This document shows positions 21,408 to 33,720 of a stretch of 64,000 nt of DNA, one piece after another. Source of the stretch: Pictodentalium vernedei (taxonomy: Eukaryota; Mollusca; Scaphopoda; Dentaliida; Dentaliidae); the NCBI GenBank assembly GCA_031216915.1, contig CM062297.1, forward strand, positions 536,136,971-536,200,970, read 5' to 3'. The notes beneath the pieces are model-generated. The model did not search any database, had not been told where the DNA came from, and saw nothing but the letters and a program-made list of their open reading frames with translations. Position 1 is the first letter of the stretch. The number at the start of each line of letters is the position of its first letter. The position numbers and the translations under genes are program-made.

Positions 21408-24034
21408 AGCTACCAAATACTAAACCAGCTACAATGTTGATGTCATCGTCACAGTGATAATAATAGTCCATAAATAAGTGCACCAATCAACCAGTGCAAA
21501 GATTCCTGTCTGTGCCTGTGTCACTTGAAAATCCGGTAAAAAGGTTTGGCCTCATGTGAATATACCAAACATTTCAGGTAAAATTTTTGTTAACTCTCAA
21601 AGGATAAGGGAATAGCATTGTTTTCTGAAAGCTTAAAAGTTAGGTGGACTGTTGCAATAAATATGCAATAAAAGGGTGAAACCCCTAAAGCAAAACTGAC
21701 TCTCAGAAATCATATTATTTTTAGAAAATAAAAGGGAGAAAATCTCCCACTTTCTGGAAAAGGTGTTAGTCAAACCTGCCAGCAGACTAGCACTATACTA
21801 TCGGAGTTTAAGCTTTTCACTTCTAACAAACAGTGTTTTGCATGGGAAAACACCCCCAAGAATATGCAGTAGCAACAATATTGTCTGAATAATCAACTTC
21901 ATGCAGTACCTTGACAGCCTGAACAAAATTTCAAAAGTGGGCTATAGTATAATAATTGGTGTGCTAAACATTCTCCAGATGAGATAGCGAAGCACAGCCA
22001 AGATCCACATTGTGGAAAGCTTGATACTTACCAAAACTGAATAATCGCAGATAGATCTTCAAATGTTATGGACACATAATCTTTCAAAAACCTCTTGTGT
22101 TTCAAAATAGTTACCACACATTCTCTTTCATTTTAAGCTGTGCTAAATAAACATAATAGCTTATCTGAACAGGAGATTGTCTACCAAACTTGAAAAAGGA
22201 GAAAATGTCATAGTCCAAACCAAAAATGCGCTAACAGCCTGAATAATAATTTGGGTTAGCGGCATCAAACAGGGATGTGATTTTTCATTTTTGGGTTTTT
22301 TTTTTTTTATCTGATTTCAGTTTTTTTTCTTACCCAATTACATATTTTTATTTCTTTAAATTTACATGAAAATGGTCCTTCAGACCATTTTCATGTAAAT
22401 TCAAAGAAATAAAATGCATCCAAAACCATTATTTAAAGCTTGATTTTCAAACCTTTCCACCATGCAAACATGATTTCACTTTTTTTCATCTGGTCCCAAT
22501 CACACCCCTGATCAAAATTAAGACATTTATAACTGACATGGCAACAAGTGTCAGAAAAGTCATTTTCAGACAACAAAAATTCTGAAATTTAAGAAGCATT
22601 GCTTTGTGTGGCCCAGACTCATGATTACAAATGAAAGTGAACTAAAATAATGCCCGAATGTTCAATCACTTTGCTTAAAAACAGAAAATGGTTCTCAGTA
22701 CATGTTACTGGTTTATATAGGCCAACCAGGCCACCAAAGTTCAATTCTCAACTCTTTGAAGCAAGACTATACAGTTTGTATTGGATTCAAATGCTCTTTA
22801 ACCACTGATCTCTATACAACTGGGTTGCTGGAACACTCATTGGTCACATGTAGAAAAGTGTCTCACCAGCCATTATCTTACGGGTGCAGTTGTTGTCATG
22901 AATATACAGTGATCAACAATAAAATAAATATTCTTAGAAGGTTTTAAATTTTCCTATTTCTTGCTATTGCCAATCGCTTTTTAAAGAATATTCTTTGATG
23001 ATGTGCACATTTTATGCAGCAATACAAATTGAATATTTATAGTATAGACACTGTGGATTGGTTGTAATCTACAAGCGGGCAGTATAGATGGGTGGTTAAC
23101 TGCAAATTTGGTTTGATTCGGTTTTGTTATGAACACCAAAACAATTACAGAAAACCCGTCACTGCAGTTTTCAACTTCAATGTTGAAAAACTCTAATCAG
23201 GTCTTCTCTTTTCATAACAAAGAGAGAAGCAACGTAAAGTTAACATTATTTTTAAACTTCAGTGTTGCGACACTCCTTTTTCAGAACAGCTGCACTAATT
23301 TGTATTGCGTTCGAGCATTGCATTTACCGTGAAAATAGGTGACAAAATTATTTCTTACGCAGCATGGTTTAAATGTTCATCTGTTTATCAAACACGCTTT
23401 CCTTTGCAGAACTGCAACTTGTCACTTGTTCCACATTTATAATGACAAATATATTTATTTCTGCATGTAATTTTGAAAGCTTGAACTCCAAAGCCAGCGT
23501 CAAAATCACAGTTGAGGTTGGATGGAAATTTAGGTTACAATGACCTATATGAGCGACTTTTATTCGATAAAATTTTTATGGTCGGCATAATTTTTTACGG
23601 TGTGTCGGGTTACCCTAAACACAGGTAGGGGGGCGGGGGGATAATTTTGCAACAGACTCCAGGCAAAAATTATTTTTCTCAAACTTGAAACACTTGAGAT
23701 AATTTATGCAAATACATTGTGCTCAGGAAATGTGTTACTCTGGAAAGGGAGTCCCTGTGAGCCTGACTGGCACCAAGTACATCTTATATGCAATTGCAGT
23801 GTATTGTTATGTTTGTACAATGAAAACCGAAACCAAAAACCCGACTCTTTGAATGAAAGCAAAACTGGAACCGACATGAATTTTGAAAACTGTCCATCTC
23901 TAATGGGCAGTGATATTCATGCATGTGTTTAGCAGGTAATAAAAATCATCATTAGAAAAATTTTAATTAATGAAGCACCGGTTGTACCCAGTGCTTCATT
24001 AATTGAATTTTTGATGATAATTCCTATAATTAGT
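21408..24034. other. 2.6-kb non-coding region with two strong hairpins
   Basis: No gene is recognised; open frames are short and motif-free. A near-perfect hairpin lies at 22347-22413 (31-nt arms, 5-nt loop CTTCA). A second lies at 23945-24017, with a 14-bp perfect core (AATTAATGAAGCAC) and weaker outer pairing, ending just before the DIRS-B left terminus. Confidence 0.55.
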
Positions 24035-24250
24035 ATTTTTATACTAAAAACCAATGGCCCAGACTAGCTGGTGCAAACTAACTGTTATTAAGGGCCAAAT
24101 ACAAATTTTGAACCCCCCCCAATCCCCAAAATTTGCTTGCAAACTGAAAATTAAAGTCCTATCTGGTCCTTCATACTTTTACCCTCTGCGCATGCACAGC
24201 CATCAGGAAGTGACTGAAACTGGCGCCAACATCATTCTTTGTTTGGCCCT
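24035..24250 (+). repeat. Left terminal repeat of DIRS-B
   Basis: Aligns with the DIRS-A left ITR throughout ('caatggcccagac', 'ggccaaatacaaattttg', 'aatccccaaaatttgc', 'gcgcatgcacag', 'ctggcgccaac', 'cattctttgtttggccc') and is inverted relative to 44388-44697 and 49560-49780. It adds an ETS-like 'caggaagtga' between the two conserved palindromes. Confidence 0.85.
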
Positions 24251-24467
24251 TCAGTCAATAACAATGCTTTGACATCTGTGCTTTAGAAATCTACTTTTTG
24301 AGGATGCCAGACACAAGTCAATGCAAGAATTGGTGGATCCAAGGCTGTTATTGGATGATGGAAGTGAACAACAGTGGTTTTGTACGTTCAGGGCTGTAAC
24401 TTTATAATAATTATAAAATTATTTCATATTTCCCATTTTTGAGACATTCGCCTGACGTCATCATTTT

Positions 24468-25343
24468 CAGCTCACCAACTTTAGTTGTGTGAGCTTATGG
24501 TATGGCTCGATTGGTCGGCGTCGGTGTACATGTCCAATAATGTTAAAGCTTCTGTTTAGGTCACTTACTTGCCCTATTTCCATATCATGGCTTTTATAAT
24601 GCTGCTATATGATGATTATTATCATTTTACCATGATTTAACCCCTCATACCCTGCATTTTAAACATTTTTCTTGACATTTTTAGTTGCGTTTAGTTTTCT
24701 GTTCAGCTCAGAATTTCATGTTTAACTAAGTGTTTAGGTCAGCTGCTGTGCACCTTCTCTTCCCATGGCCCTTATATTCATCATACATGTTCCTCAGTAT
24801 CATTGTTCCATGATTAACCCCTCATACCCTGCATTTTAAACATTTTTCTTGACATTTTTAGTTGCGTTTAGTTTTCTGTTTAGCTCGGAATTTCATGTTT
24901 AACTTAGTGTTTAGGTCAGCTGCTGTGCTCCTTCTCTTCTCATGGCACTTATATTCATCATACATGTTCCTCAGTATCATTGTTCCATGATTAACCCCTC
25001 ATACCCTGCATTTTAAACATTTTTCTTGACATTTTTAATTGCGTTTAGTTTTCTGTTCAGCTCAGAATTTCATGTTTAACTAAGTGTTCAGGTCAGCTAC
25101 TGTGCTCCTTCACTTCCCATGGCACTTATATTCATCATACATGTTTCTCAGTATCATTGTTCCATGATTAACCCATCATAACTTAGTGTTTATGTCAGTT
25201 TCTGTGTTTTACTTTTAAGAGGTTGTGTTTAGGTAAGCTTTGTCGCATGTTATGAGCCTGTTTGATACAGTTCTTGTGTTTGCCAAAGTTACTATCAAAG
25301 AACAATGTTGGTGAGCTATAGGGCGTTGGTGTCCTTCTTGTTA
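24468..25343. mobile_element. 177-bp tandem repeat element, copy 2
   Basis: Begins 'cagctcaccaacttta' with return arm 'gttgtgtgagct', then about three 177-bp units (24650-25170). It ends with the same tail as 2391-3320, 'ggtgagctatagggcgttgg', inverted relative to the start. Both flanks are DIRS-B leader, so it inserted into DIRS-B. Confidence 0.8.
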
Positions 25344-26010
25344 CAAATGAATTATCCACTATTTGTTGAGTATTCCTTCTCTATCCTTCCATGAACCCTT
25401 CCTGTTAAACTCCTAAGCTTTTTGGCTAATTTTTATTGAAATTTTTTATTAAATTTCTTGGGAGTTTAACATGTATTACTGAATATTTATCGTCATATGA
25501 AGATCTAGCTTTGCATCTGGTAGCAGCAAATTGGTTATTGACTTTGGGCCTTGTTGTGTGCCTGATGTCTTGTTTCCTGTTTCTGTTTTGACGTTGTTTA
25601 CATTGACAACGTCCTCAGTATGTGTAGTATTTCATATTATATTGCTGTATAATTGTTGTAAGATTCAATTATTATTATTCCGGTAGTGCAGCTCCAAAAA
25701 ATTGGATTTTGTCCACACTTAGGCTCTATCGGGATGCCTTTGGGCTCGCAGGTTCCCTTTGGGAACTTAGGGTTTCCTTCAAAATTTTTTTTGGGAAATT
25801 TAATTTTGATTTCTATTATTCATGTATCTATATATATATATATATATATGTATGTGTTGTAGTAGTAGTGCTATCATCTTTAGTCGATGCACTTCTGCAG
25901 ATTTTTGTCCTACTTGTGTACAGTGGGACTACAATGTTGGAGACTGGTGTTGGCGGTGAGGTTCCGATGTGGGGCCTCTTCCGCGATATAATATTTTTCA
26001 GTTTCTTTTT
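25344..26010 (+). other. DIRS-B leader
   Basis: Sequence resembling 60330-60850 ('attgaaattttttatt', 'gaagatctagctttgcatctg', 'ttgtccacacttaggctct'). It includes a (TA)n microsatellite at ~25829-25850. No intact gag start with the Cys/His cluster is seen. Confidence 0.6.
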
Positions 26011-28650
26011 TCAGAGGAACATGAACATGGTGATGATACTGTGACATCCATCCAAGTGTGTTATTGTCGTCACGCTCGGTTGAGCTACAGAGGAAATAGA
26101 GCTAGCTGCAGGGAGCTTATATATAAGAAAGGGATCCTTGCAAGCAGCTAGCTCGACCAGTGAAGCGGTTACTCCATCCGGGAAGCCAAATACACCGGGT
26201 AAGTCTGTTGCTGTTGAGGGAAGTGTGTAGATGTGGGTAGAGCGAGCACCTTAAAATAAAGGCTCACCCAGCGATGACGGGAATAGGGAGGAAGTCTGCA
26301 AGTTTCTTTTAGGGAGGCTCGGTGAGGTCTAATAAGACCGCAAGTGGGAGAGTCCTCTCCCTAACCCAACAACATTTGGGGCCAAATGTTGTTTTGAGAA
26401 ACTTGCACGAGTCGGAGCATATGTCCACCAGTTGCTCAGGACACTCCGTCTAGTCTGCAGCCGGGGACGGCTTCAGTCAGGACTTCCTCCGCTACGTTAC
26501 ACAAATCAGAACCAAGTTTTCTTTTCGGGAGGCTTGGCGAGGTCCGATGAGACCGCGAACGGGAGAGGTTCCTCTCTAACCCAACAACATTTGGGGCCAG
26601 ATGTTGTTTTGAGAAACTGGTACGAACGAAACATACGTCCAACCACCACTCGGGACGCTCCATCAAGTCTGCAGCTGGGGTCGGCTTCAGTCACGGCTGC
26701 CTCCACTACGTTATTAAAACACACATGACCGCAGTCTAGCTACTCAACTTCAGATATCCAGCCACTTGCACGAAGACAGAGCCATTCTTCACCCATGAAG
26801 TCAGACCATTTAGTAGCTAGTTCTCCGAGGCATCGATCAATGGGATGTTCGGAGAAGATATACCTCCGGATCTTCGTCCCAGGAGCAGCAAGCAGCACAT
26901 AAGATGGAAGACCGCTGCTCCACAAGCTTCGGTAACGGACTGGCTGTGCAGCAAATTGCAGCATCCCAGCATATGCAAGAGCAGTTTCAACAGACTCCGG
27001 AGGTGACCTGTCGGACAGTGCTGGGTCGGTCCAGTCATCTGCAGATGCAGACACCAGACGTCATAGCTGATTCAGTCGGATGGTGAAAGGGATTAGGAAG
27101 AGGATTACCCTTCCCTTTCGGGACAGTTTATGAAGTTATGGACTTCATTCATCAGTAATGTCTTGAATCTGTTCAAACTGATCAGCATGCTGTGACTACT
27201 ATAGAGGATTAGCTACCCGACTTCGTATAGCCACAGTTGTCTGAATACAGAGCATTCTTCACCTGTGAAGTCAGACCATCCAGTAACCAGCGATCTGAGG
27301 CATCGATCATGGGACGTTCGGAGAAGACATGAGCAGGCCGGGGATGAAGATCTATCCCTACCTGCATCATTTGATATATGCTCGGAAGTACTTCCTTCGG
27401 ATATTCATCCCAGGGGCAGCGGCGAAGAACAGAAGACTGCTGCTTCTCAAGTACAGGGACGTTCGGAGAAGATATGAGCGGGCCGGGGATGAAGAAATGT
27501 CCCTACCTGCATCATTATATTTATGCTCCGAAGTGCTACCTTCGGATATTCGTCCCAGGGGCAGCGGCAAAGATACAGATGACCACTGCTCCTCAAGCCG
27601 CGGTAACGCAAATGCTGTCGCTGATCGCTCAGCTAATCACAGCATCCCAGCAAGTGCAAGAGCAGCCTCCCGCAGACTCCAGAGGTGAGCTGTAGGACGG
27701 TGCTGGGTCTGTCCAGTCATCTGTACATGCAGGCGCAAAGGACCGGACGTCATAGCTGATTCAGTCGAATGATGAGAGGGACGAGGAAGAGAATTACCCT
27801 TCCCTTTCGGAACAGCATAGGGTAGCGATGGACTGCATTACTATCCTGCATCTGTTACACCTGATCAGCATGCTGCGTCTATTAGAGAGAAACCGCTGTC
27901 GTCTCTGGAAGCAGACTAGGTGCGGAAGAAAGGGGATGTTCTTTCCGTTCCGACACTATCTAGACGGTGTCGCAGGCCTTCGGCCGCGTGGCTGACGCCA
28001 TATTCTACCTCTCTAATGCTAGGAGGAAGGTGGTTTCTTATCGACCTCTTCATTAAATATACCGTTCCTTGGACAATGTTCATTTATAGCGGTTGTAGAA
28101 GATGTACAGAGAGCTCATCTGCGTTTAAATGAGCAGGCCGGGGATGAAAAAATGTTCCTACCTGCATCATTTAATATACACTTTGAATTGATGGAATGTG
28201 TTATCTCATTAAATAAGCGAATCTGGACGTGGTGTCCTATGCAGATCACCTTACCAGAGCTATGACGCAATGTTTCAATGGGAAAGAATATGAGGACATT
28301 GTTCCTCGCTAAGAGTTCTTTCCAGAGCAGTCATGTATGCCATTTTCAACTCCGCACTTACAGTGGAAAATTTGGAGTTGGTAAGACGTGATGCTGCCCT
28401 TGCATCGTCATCACTTTTAGATGACAAGGTGAAAAGCTCTCTCCGAGTCGCTCCGGTCACTGGGAATACACTATTTGACGACAAGCTTGTGCTGCTATAT
28501 AAGCAGGCTACAAGAAGTCTTCCAGAGCACTGCTATTGAAATAGGTGTCTCATCAACACACTTCAGCAGACTGGGGTAAGCAAGGCTGTTCTGCTTCTAA
28601 GAAAGCATCAAGAGAATGTCTCGCGAGGGAGATACCCCTCTTATATTTAC
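26011..28650 (+). pseudogene. DIRS-B gag remnant with internal duplications
   Basis: Fragments alignable to DIRS-A gag in several frames: 'cagaggaacatgaacatggtgatg' (~26025), the QQHLGPDVV segment twice (26365-26395 and 26580-26612), the ISQLI/QQ-type helix region (~27620), and LELVRRDAALA (28370-28400). A block of ~150-200 bp containing 'ggacgttcggagaagatatgagc' is repeated near 26845, 27310 and 27460. Frequent stops and frameshifts rule out function. Confidence 0.8.
26346..26393 (+). other. DIRS-B version of the paired gag palindromes
   Basis: 26346-26361 is GGGAGAG-TC-CTCTCCC and 26368-26393 is AACAACATTTGG-GG-CCAAATGTTGTT, both perfect. Compared with DIRS-A the second stem has a paired C-to-T and G-to-A change that keeps base pairing. 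A duplicate lies at ~26567-26613, and further copies are at ~60962 and ~61064. Confidence 0.7.
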
Positions 28651-28689
28651 CCCGGAGGTCGTCATTATAGCGATTCAGAAAAGGGGCAT

Positions 28690-29061
28690 ACGGCTGATCA
28701 GGGCTATGGATCAGACCCCCCCCCCCCCCCAGGCTGTCGATTAACGGAAGGTATCCATGAGAGACTGGAAGTTAATCACGGAAGTTCCTGTCAAAGAGAG
28801 TCTCTATAAATAAAGGTAAAACTCTCTTATTGGAGGGAACTATTGAGATCGATGAGATGAACTGTTTCGGGGGAGAACATAGTTTCTCCTTCCATAAGCT
28901 TTGTAAGTCGTACAGGTGATGGATATGACCTCTATTGTTTATCAGTGGACGGAAGGTTATCAACTTCACAAGAACTGGACGTTAATAACGGAAGTTCCTT
29001 CAAAGAGAGTCGCTCCTAATAGAGGTTAAGGCTCTCTTATTTATTAAGGGAACAATAGAGG
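28690..29061 (+). pseudogene. DIRS-B gag/RT junction remnant, left part
   Basis: Contains two related sub-blocks ('taacggaaggt... aagttaat... cggaagttcct... caaagagagtc') near 28745-28830 and 28945-29030, a local duplication. It ends at 'acaatagagg', which corresponds to the RT segment encoding AIEVVEN in related copies. It is interrupted there by the inverted-repeat element. Confidence 0.6.
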
Positions 29062-29139
29062 AGATCAGCATTTCCCATCTTAATGACGTATGCCCTCCCA
29101 CCCACGTGACTTTTATGTACAAAACAAATCGCACGTGGA

Positions 29140-30715
29140 ATATTCGCAGTGCACAAGCCTCATAAGAAATGGTCGACGTTTGCGCGATAAGACATAAACT
29201 GAATCGGTAATCTGATAAAAAAAAACGGACATAAATATTGAAACATTTTATAGAAATGGTCAGTTTTAATACAAATAACAAGGTAAATCTGAACTGAAAA
29301 TTAAACTGTACGTGTGCAGGCCTACAGTCTGAATCATCGTGGTGTTGTGTATTTTCGCTGCTTCGCAAAAGTTAAAAACAATACGAAATACCGATATAGC
29401 AAACTATTTTTAATGAGGTTTTATTTATTTTTTCTGTTCACACAAATTAGAGTCGGATTGTGGAATACGTAGTACAGTCATTATGGAATGATTCTTACAG
29501 AAACGTAAGCATGGCTGCATCTTCTTAACGTTGCTTTAATATGAGACCTCTTCCTTACTAGCCCAGGCCCAGGGTACCACAGACATGGCATATGGACCTT
29601 ACAAGTTAGAGTCACAACCACCGTGCAATTCCCAATTAATATTTTCAATGACGTAGCCGGTGGTTGGGGTGGGGCTGGGATTCTCAAAAAAGTCGTCAAA
29701 TAATTGCAGCGTCCCTAGACTAAAAAAAACGCCCTCTCTGATTCACTTTCAAAACACTGATTTTTCAAATGTTTCCTGAGATGGATCCCTTGACCACACA
29801 TGGGGGTAGTGGGCACTTGTGGGTGTTTGATAAAATAAAGGGATAATAAGGCAAGAACTGAACTTTCATCACTTCAACACATTGTAAAAAATGGTACACC
29901 GTCATTGTTGCTTGGGGTGGAAGTCCTCTAAAAGGAACAACATGGGTATAAACGATTGACTAAACTTGACTTTATCTCCACGTTGTGGTCATGCTTAGCC
30001 ATTGTATATAAATATGTGACCTTAAACACCAATAAGTAAGTACTTCCAAAACAATGATTGAAGCACACGGAGATAAAAATTGTCCCCATTATGCACCCAT
30101 CCCCATCCTTGACTAACACATTTCTCATTATGCACTTGTTGATTTCTGAATTATGCACTTGTGGACTCCTGATATATAAAAAGCCTCTTGTATCAAGTTT
30201 TGAAAAGAAAATAATCATCATCTGAAAAAGACACAAACATCAGGTGGGGGAGGAGATATGCAGGGGGAAGGGGCATAAACTAACTTACCCCCCCCCCCCC
30301 CACCCCCTCAGTGGGGGAAGATGAACTTCTTACCTGTGGGCTTGGACCTATTTTGGGGGTCAGGAATTGGCACTCCACTACTGTGAGTAATGATTGGAAA
30401 TGGGGCTATCCACCTCGATAAATCCCTGCAAGTGCCCACGCAAATTTTCACAGGTAAATACTGTTTATGAAACCCAAACGGAATGATTAATATGTAGTGA
30501 TAACATAATACATAAACTTGATCAAGAAGTTAGCTGGGGGTGAGGGAGGGAGTGTTTAACCGCCCCCCCCCCCCCCCCTAAAAAACGCCAAAAAATATAT
30601 TGGGTGGGGAGAGCCTACTTTCATCCCATCCCAATCCCACTGGGTAATTAAACCCCACCAGGTAATTACAGGGGGGAGGGGGGCCTGTTTGGGGAGTGGT
30701 ATAACTCCTTAAAGT
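29140..30715. other. Non-coding interior of the inverted-repeat element
   Basis: No recognised gene. C- and G-homopolymer tracts occur at ~30290-30310 and 30563-30580. Short minus-strand frames (29481-29699, 29928-30236) show no known motif. Confidence 0.45.
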
Positions 30716-31283
30716 TTAGTTATGCATATACCCTGCAGTGCATGAACAATGTACTGATTTAATCCACGTATCCTTGTGAAGCAAAACCCATGCATCATGG
30801 GGCATCTCATGAGATTTCTGTGACGGTCTGACTTTAGCTTTAACAAAAGCAAAATCTTTATCTGCTACTGTCACAAAGTTTGTTCCCAGCCATCTTTAAA
30901 ATACTGGATGGCTTTCAACGATTTTCTTGCTTTGAGCTTTTCATTGTCAAAGTCCCCTGGTGTATTTATTAGGTAAATGTAAATGTCAGAGAAATCAATC
31001 TCGGGCATTTTTCTCATGTCGTCCGACCATTTACCAACATTTATTGTGGCGGGGTCTGGCAGAACTGTTCCATTCTCAAGAGTTAGTTTCTCTTTTAGCC
31101 TGTCTGTTTTTTTTTGTAGTAGTAGTTGTTCGGGGGTTGGGAATGTTGGCAAATTTAGTTTGTCCACCTAAAAACACCTCTTTAACAGTTCTTGCCGTGA
31201 ACCCGTCATTGGTGCACACCGAAGTTTAAAAAATCCTTCATTTGCTCTACTGTCCAGTTTGAAAAAACGTGTGAACTCTCCAT
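30716..31283 (-). pseudogene. SAP-SWIM domain protein remnant
   Basis: Read on the minus strand from the ATG at 31283. A SAP-like helix-turn-helix (NWTVEQMKDFLNFGV ... TGSRQELLKR) is split by a frameshift and followed by a stop at ~31170. A 98-codon frame (31167-30871) includes FSDIYIYLINTPGDF and KSLKAIQYFKDGW. After another frameshift, 30874-30716 encodes KVRPSQKSHEMPH, AWVLLHKDTWIKSV and HCSCTAG, the first half of a SWIM zinc finger. This order is that of multicopy invertebrate proteins with SAP, SWIM and often YqaJ-type recombinase domains. The YqaJ part is not seen. Known: SWIM is C-x-C-x(n)-C-x-H; only the first two Cys remain here. Confidence 0.65.
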
Positions 31284-31731
31284 ACTTTCTATACAATTAA
31301 TATTTAATTAACGACGCCCTCAAATGTAATTTTTTAAAGCGCGATATGTCCCATACGTGCGACCATTCTCTTGGCAGTCTTGTGAACGAAAGGTGTATTG
31401 ACACCGTCGCATTCGCAGAGGCCATTTCGGAACTTCGAAGGAACACTGAAATTTTGTGGAAGGCTGGCCGGCATTGATTAACATTTTATTTCGTAGTTAA
31501 TAAATGCAATGAATATTGTAAAATTTTGATCTCAAAATAACGTATTATCGATAGTAGCAATTTAGGAGTTTGCAAAGTTCAGAAAAACGTTCAGAAATGA
31601 TTTCAAGTGAGTGAAATATGAAGTAACGTTCATCGCTGTCGCTCAAATGTTCTCGCACATGTGTATTGTTTTGTACACAAACGTCACGTGAGTGGGAGGG
31701 CATACGTCATTAAGATGGAAGATGCTGATCA

Positions 31732-32650
31732 AGTCTATTGAGGTCTTCGAGAATAGATTTTGGTAAATCCACTTGGCGGTAGGTTATCAGCCTTGCAATA
31801 AAGTGGATAATATTGCTGAAGATCAGTGGATGAGAATAGTCTCGGCAGGCCAGTGGCTATCAGCCTGAGCAAGCTCGATTTACAAGATATATTTTGGGGA
31901 GAATCTTCCAAGAAAGGCTTTCCTTCTGGAGGTCCAAGCTCCTATTGAAGAAAAGCATAAGATGTCGTCGAAATTATTCTCCAGTTTTTTATAATCACCT
32001 GTTTCTCATCCTGTATCAGGAAGGATAGTGCATACATAGGCTGAGATATTCCTTGGCAGCAAGGCATTTATGTCATTGTGGATGCCATGGCTGCCTTATG
32101 TACGGTTACAGCGGTCTTTTGGGAATTATAGCTGTTAGGAAAATGGCTCGTCATTCCCTAATTGCGTGACGATGAATAAGTCACTAATTACACCAAGATA
32201 TCGGTCTTCACAGAGTAGAAGACTTCTAGTTAGTTAGGGTCTGACCTCTGTCTTTTGGGAATAAAGCCGAAAAGAAGTACTGTGCTTTTCGGTTTGTTTT
32301 TTCCCAGGTGTCATAGACTTAAGTCTTATTATTTACACCATTGTATTCTAACAAGAATTATGAGCGAGATTTTTTTCAGTATTATGCAGTGACATAACTG
32401 AATTAAAAATCTCTTGAGACTGCAGTCTATAATATTGGGAATTTAGGGCTGTTTATTTAACAGGTTTTCATTCCCTACCTTGTGCGATGATAGTTGTAAG
32501 TCTCCAGTCAGTGAGCCTTCAGGGTCTCAGCTTACACCTATATATCTGTCTTATCAGCTTTATTGTCTTCACATATAGGAAGACCTTTAGCTGCTTAGCT
32601 AGGCTGAATTTGTTGTCCTATAGGACATAATACTGTTTGTTAGAGGAGGT
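31732..32650 (+). pseudogene. DIRS-B RT remnant, right part
   Basis: Resumes the RT reading at 'attgaggtcttcgagaata'. It shares stretches with 62620-63060 ('gaagatcagtggatgag', 'caggcc...tatcagcctgagcaa', 'ccttatgtacggttacagcgg'). It is out of frame and full of stops. The distal part (~32160-32650) has no clear match in the window. Confidence 0.5.
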
Positions 32651-32659
32651 TGTCTCTCC

Positions 32660-33720
32660 CAACCGGTATGGTTTGGTGTGAGTTATGTATGGTACACATA
32701 ATGCCGGCATCCGGGGTGGCCATCCGTCGTTCGTCCATCCTTTGTACGTCCGTCCGTCCATCTGTCTGTCTGTCTGTCTGTCCGTATCCATTTCTTTGGC
32801 CTTCGATAACTCGAAAAATATTGCTTGGATTGTCAAGTTACTTTATATTTGTGTTCAGGTTACTGATGTGCCGAGCTGTATACTTTTTGGTGTAAATCTG
32901 ATAATTTGATCCTGAGATTTTAACCCTTTATCCTTCAAATTAAAAATTCCTCCAATCCCTTTGGCATTCGATAACTTGAAAAATATTGTTTGGATTGTCT
33001 AGTTACTTTATATTTGTGTTCAGGTTACTGATTTGCCGAGCTGTATAGTTTTTGATGTAAATCTGATGATTTGATCCCGAGATATTAACCCTTTATCCTT
33101 GAAATTGAAAATTCCTCCAATCCCTTTGGCATTCAATAACTTGAAAAATATTGCTTGGATTGTCAAGTTACTTTATATTTGTGTTTAGGTTACTGATGTG
33201 CCGAGCTGTATAGTTTTTGGTGTAAATCTGTTATTTTGATCCTGAGATATTAACCCTTTATCCTTCAAATTGAACGTCCGGCGTCCGTATTCATTTCTTT
33301 GACATTCGATAACTTGAAAAATATTGCTTGGATTGTCAAGTTACTTTATATTTGTGTTCAGGTTACTGATGTGCCGAGCTGTATAGTTTTTGGTGTAAAT
33401 CTGATAATTTGATCCTGAGATTTTAACCCTTTATCCTTCAAATTGAAAATTTCTCCAATCCCTTTGGTAACTCAAAAAATATTAATCCGATTGTCATGTT
33501 ACCTTTTATATGTATTCAGGTTACTGATGTGCTGTGCTGTATAATTTTTTATGTAAATCTGATAATTTGATCCGGAGATATTAACCCTTTATCCATCAAA
33601 TTAGACACTCCTCCAATCCATTTCTGTATGTACCCATACCATGTATGGTGTACATAATGTCGTCATCTGTGGTGGCCCTCCGTCATACATCTTTCTATGG
33701 GTACACATCTGACGATTTCA
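32660..33720. repeat. ~165-bp tandem repeat element
   Basis: Starts near 'gttatgtatggtacacataatgcc', followed by CCGTCCGTCC/TCTGTCTG runs (32725-32785). About 4.5 units of ~165 bp follow ('gataactTgaaaaatatt' at 32805, 32970, 33135, 33308; a decayed one at 33467). It ends with a second copy of the starting motif ('atgtatggtgtacataatgtcg', ~33640-33665) in direct orientation. Non-coding. Confidence 0.8.

Larger units (their letters stand above)
29062..31731. mobile_element. 2.67-kb terminal-inverted-repeat DNA element inside DIRS-B
   Basis: The termini are inverted repeats over ~75 bp ('gatcagcat', then 'atcttaatgacgtatgccc', then 'acgtgac' and 'tgtacaaaaca'; left 29063-29139, right 31667-31729). 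The interrupted host sequence is DIRS-B RT: 'caatagagg' on the left and 'ctattgagg' on the right look like a decayed 8-9-bp target duplication before the RT reading resumes. It carries a broken SAP-SWIM gene on the minus strand. Superfamily uncertain; a TTAA sits symmetrically inside both termini. Confidence 0.75.
24035..32650 (+). mobile_element. DIRS-B remnant 1, degenerate and twice interrupted
   Basis: Left terminus at 24035 (ATTTTTATACTAAAAACC). The body then holds a leader, gag remnants and RT-region remnants related to DIRS-A but strongly diverged. It is interrupted by a 177-bp-unit element (24468-25343) and by a 2.7-kb inverted-repeat element (29062-31731). No right terminus or recombinase is visible for this copy; the distal limit near 32650 is approximate. 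Confidence 0.75.

Noticed and set aside
22500-23950. Host gene exons
   Set aside because: Short frames lack recognisable domains or consistent splice-site pairs.
32640-32909. Frames with VCLSVCLSVS-type repeats
   Set aside because: Translation of a CTGT/CCGT microsatellite.
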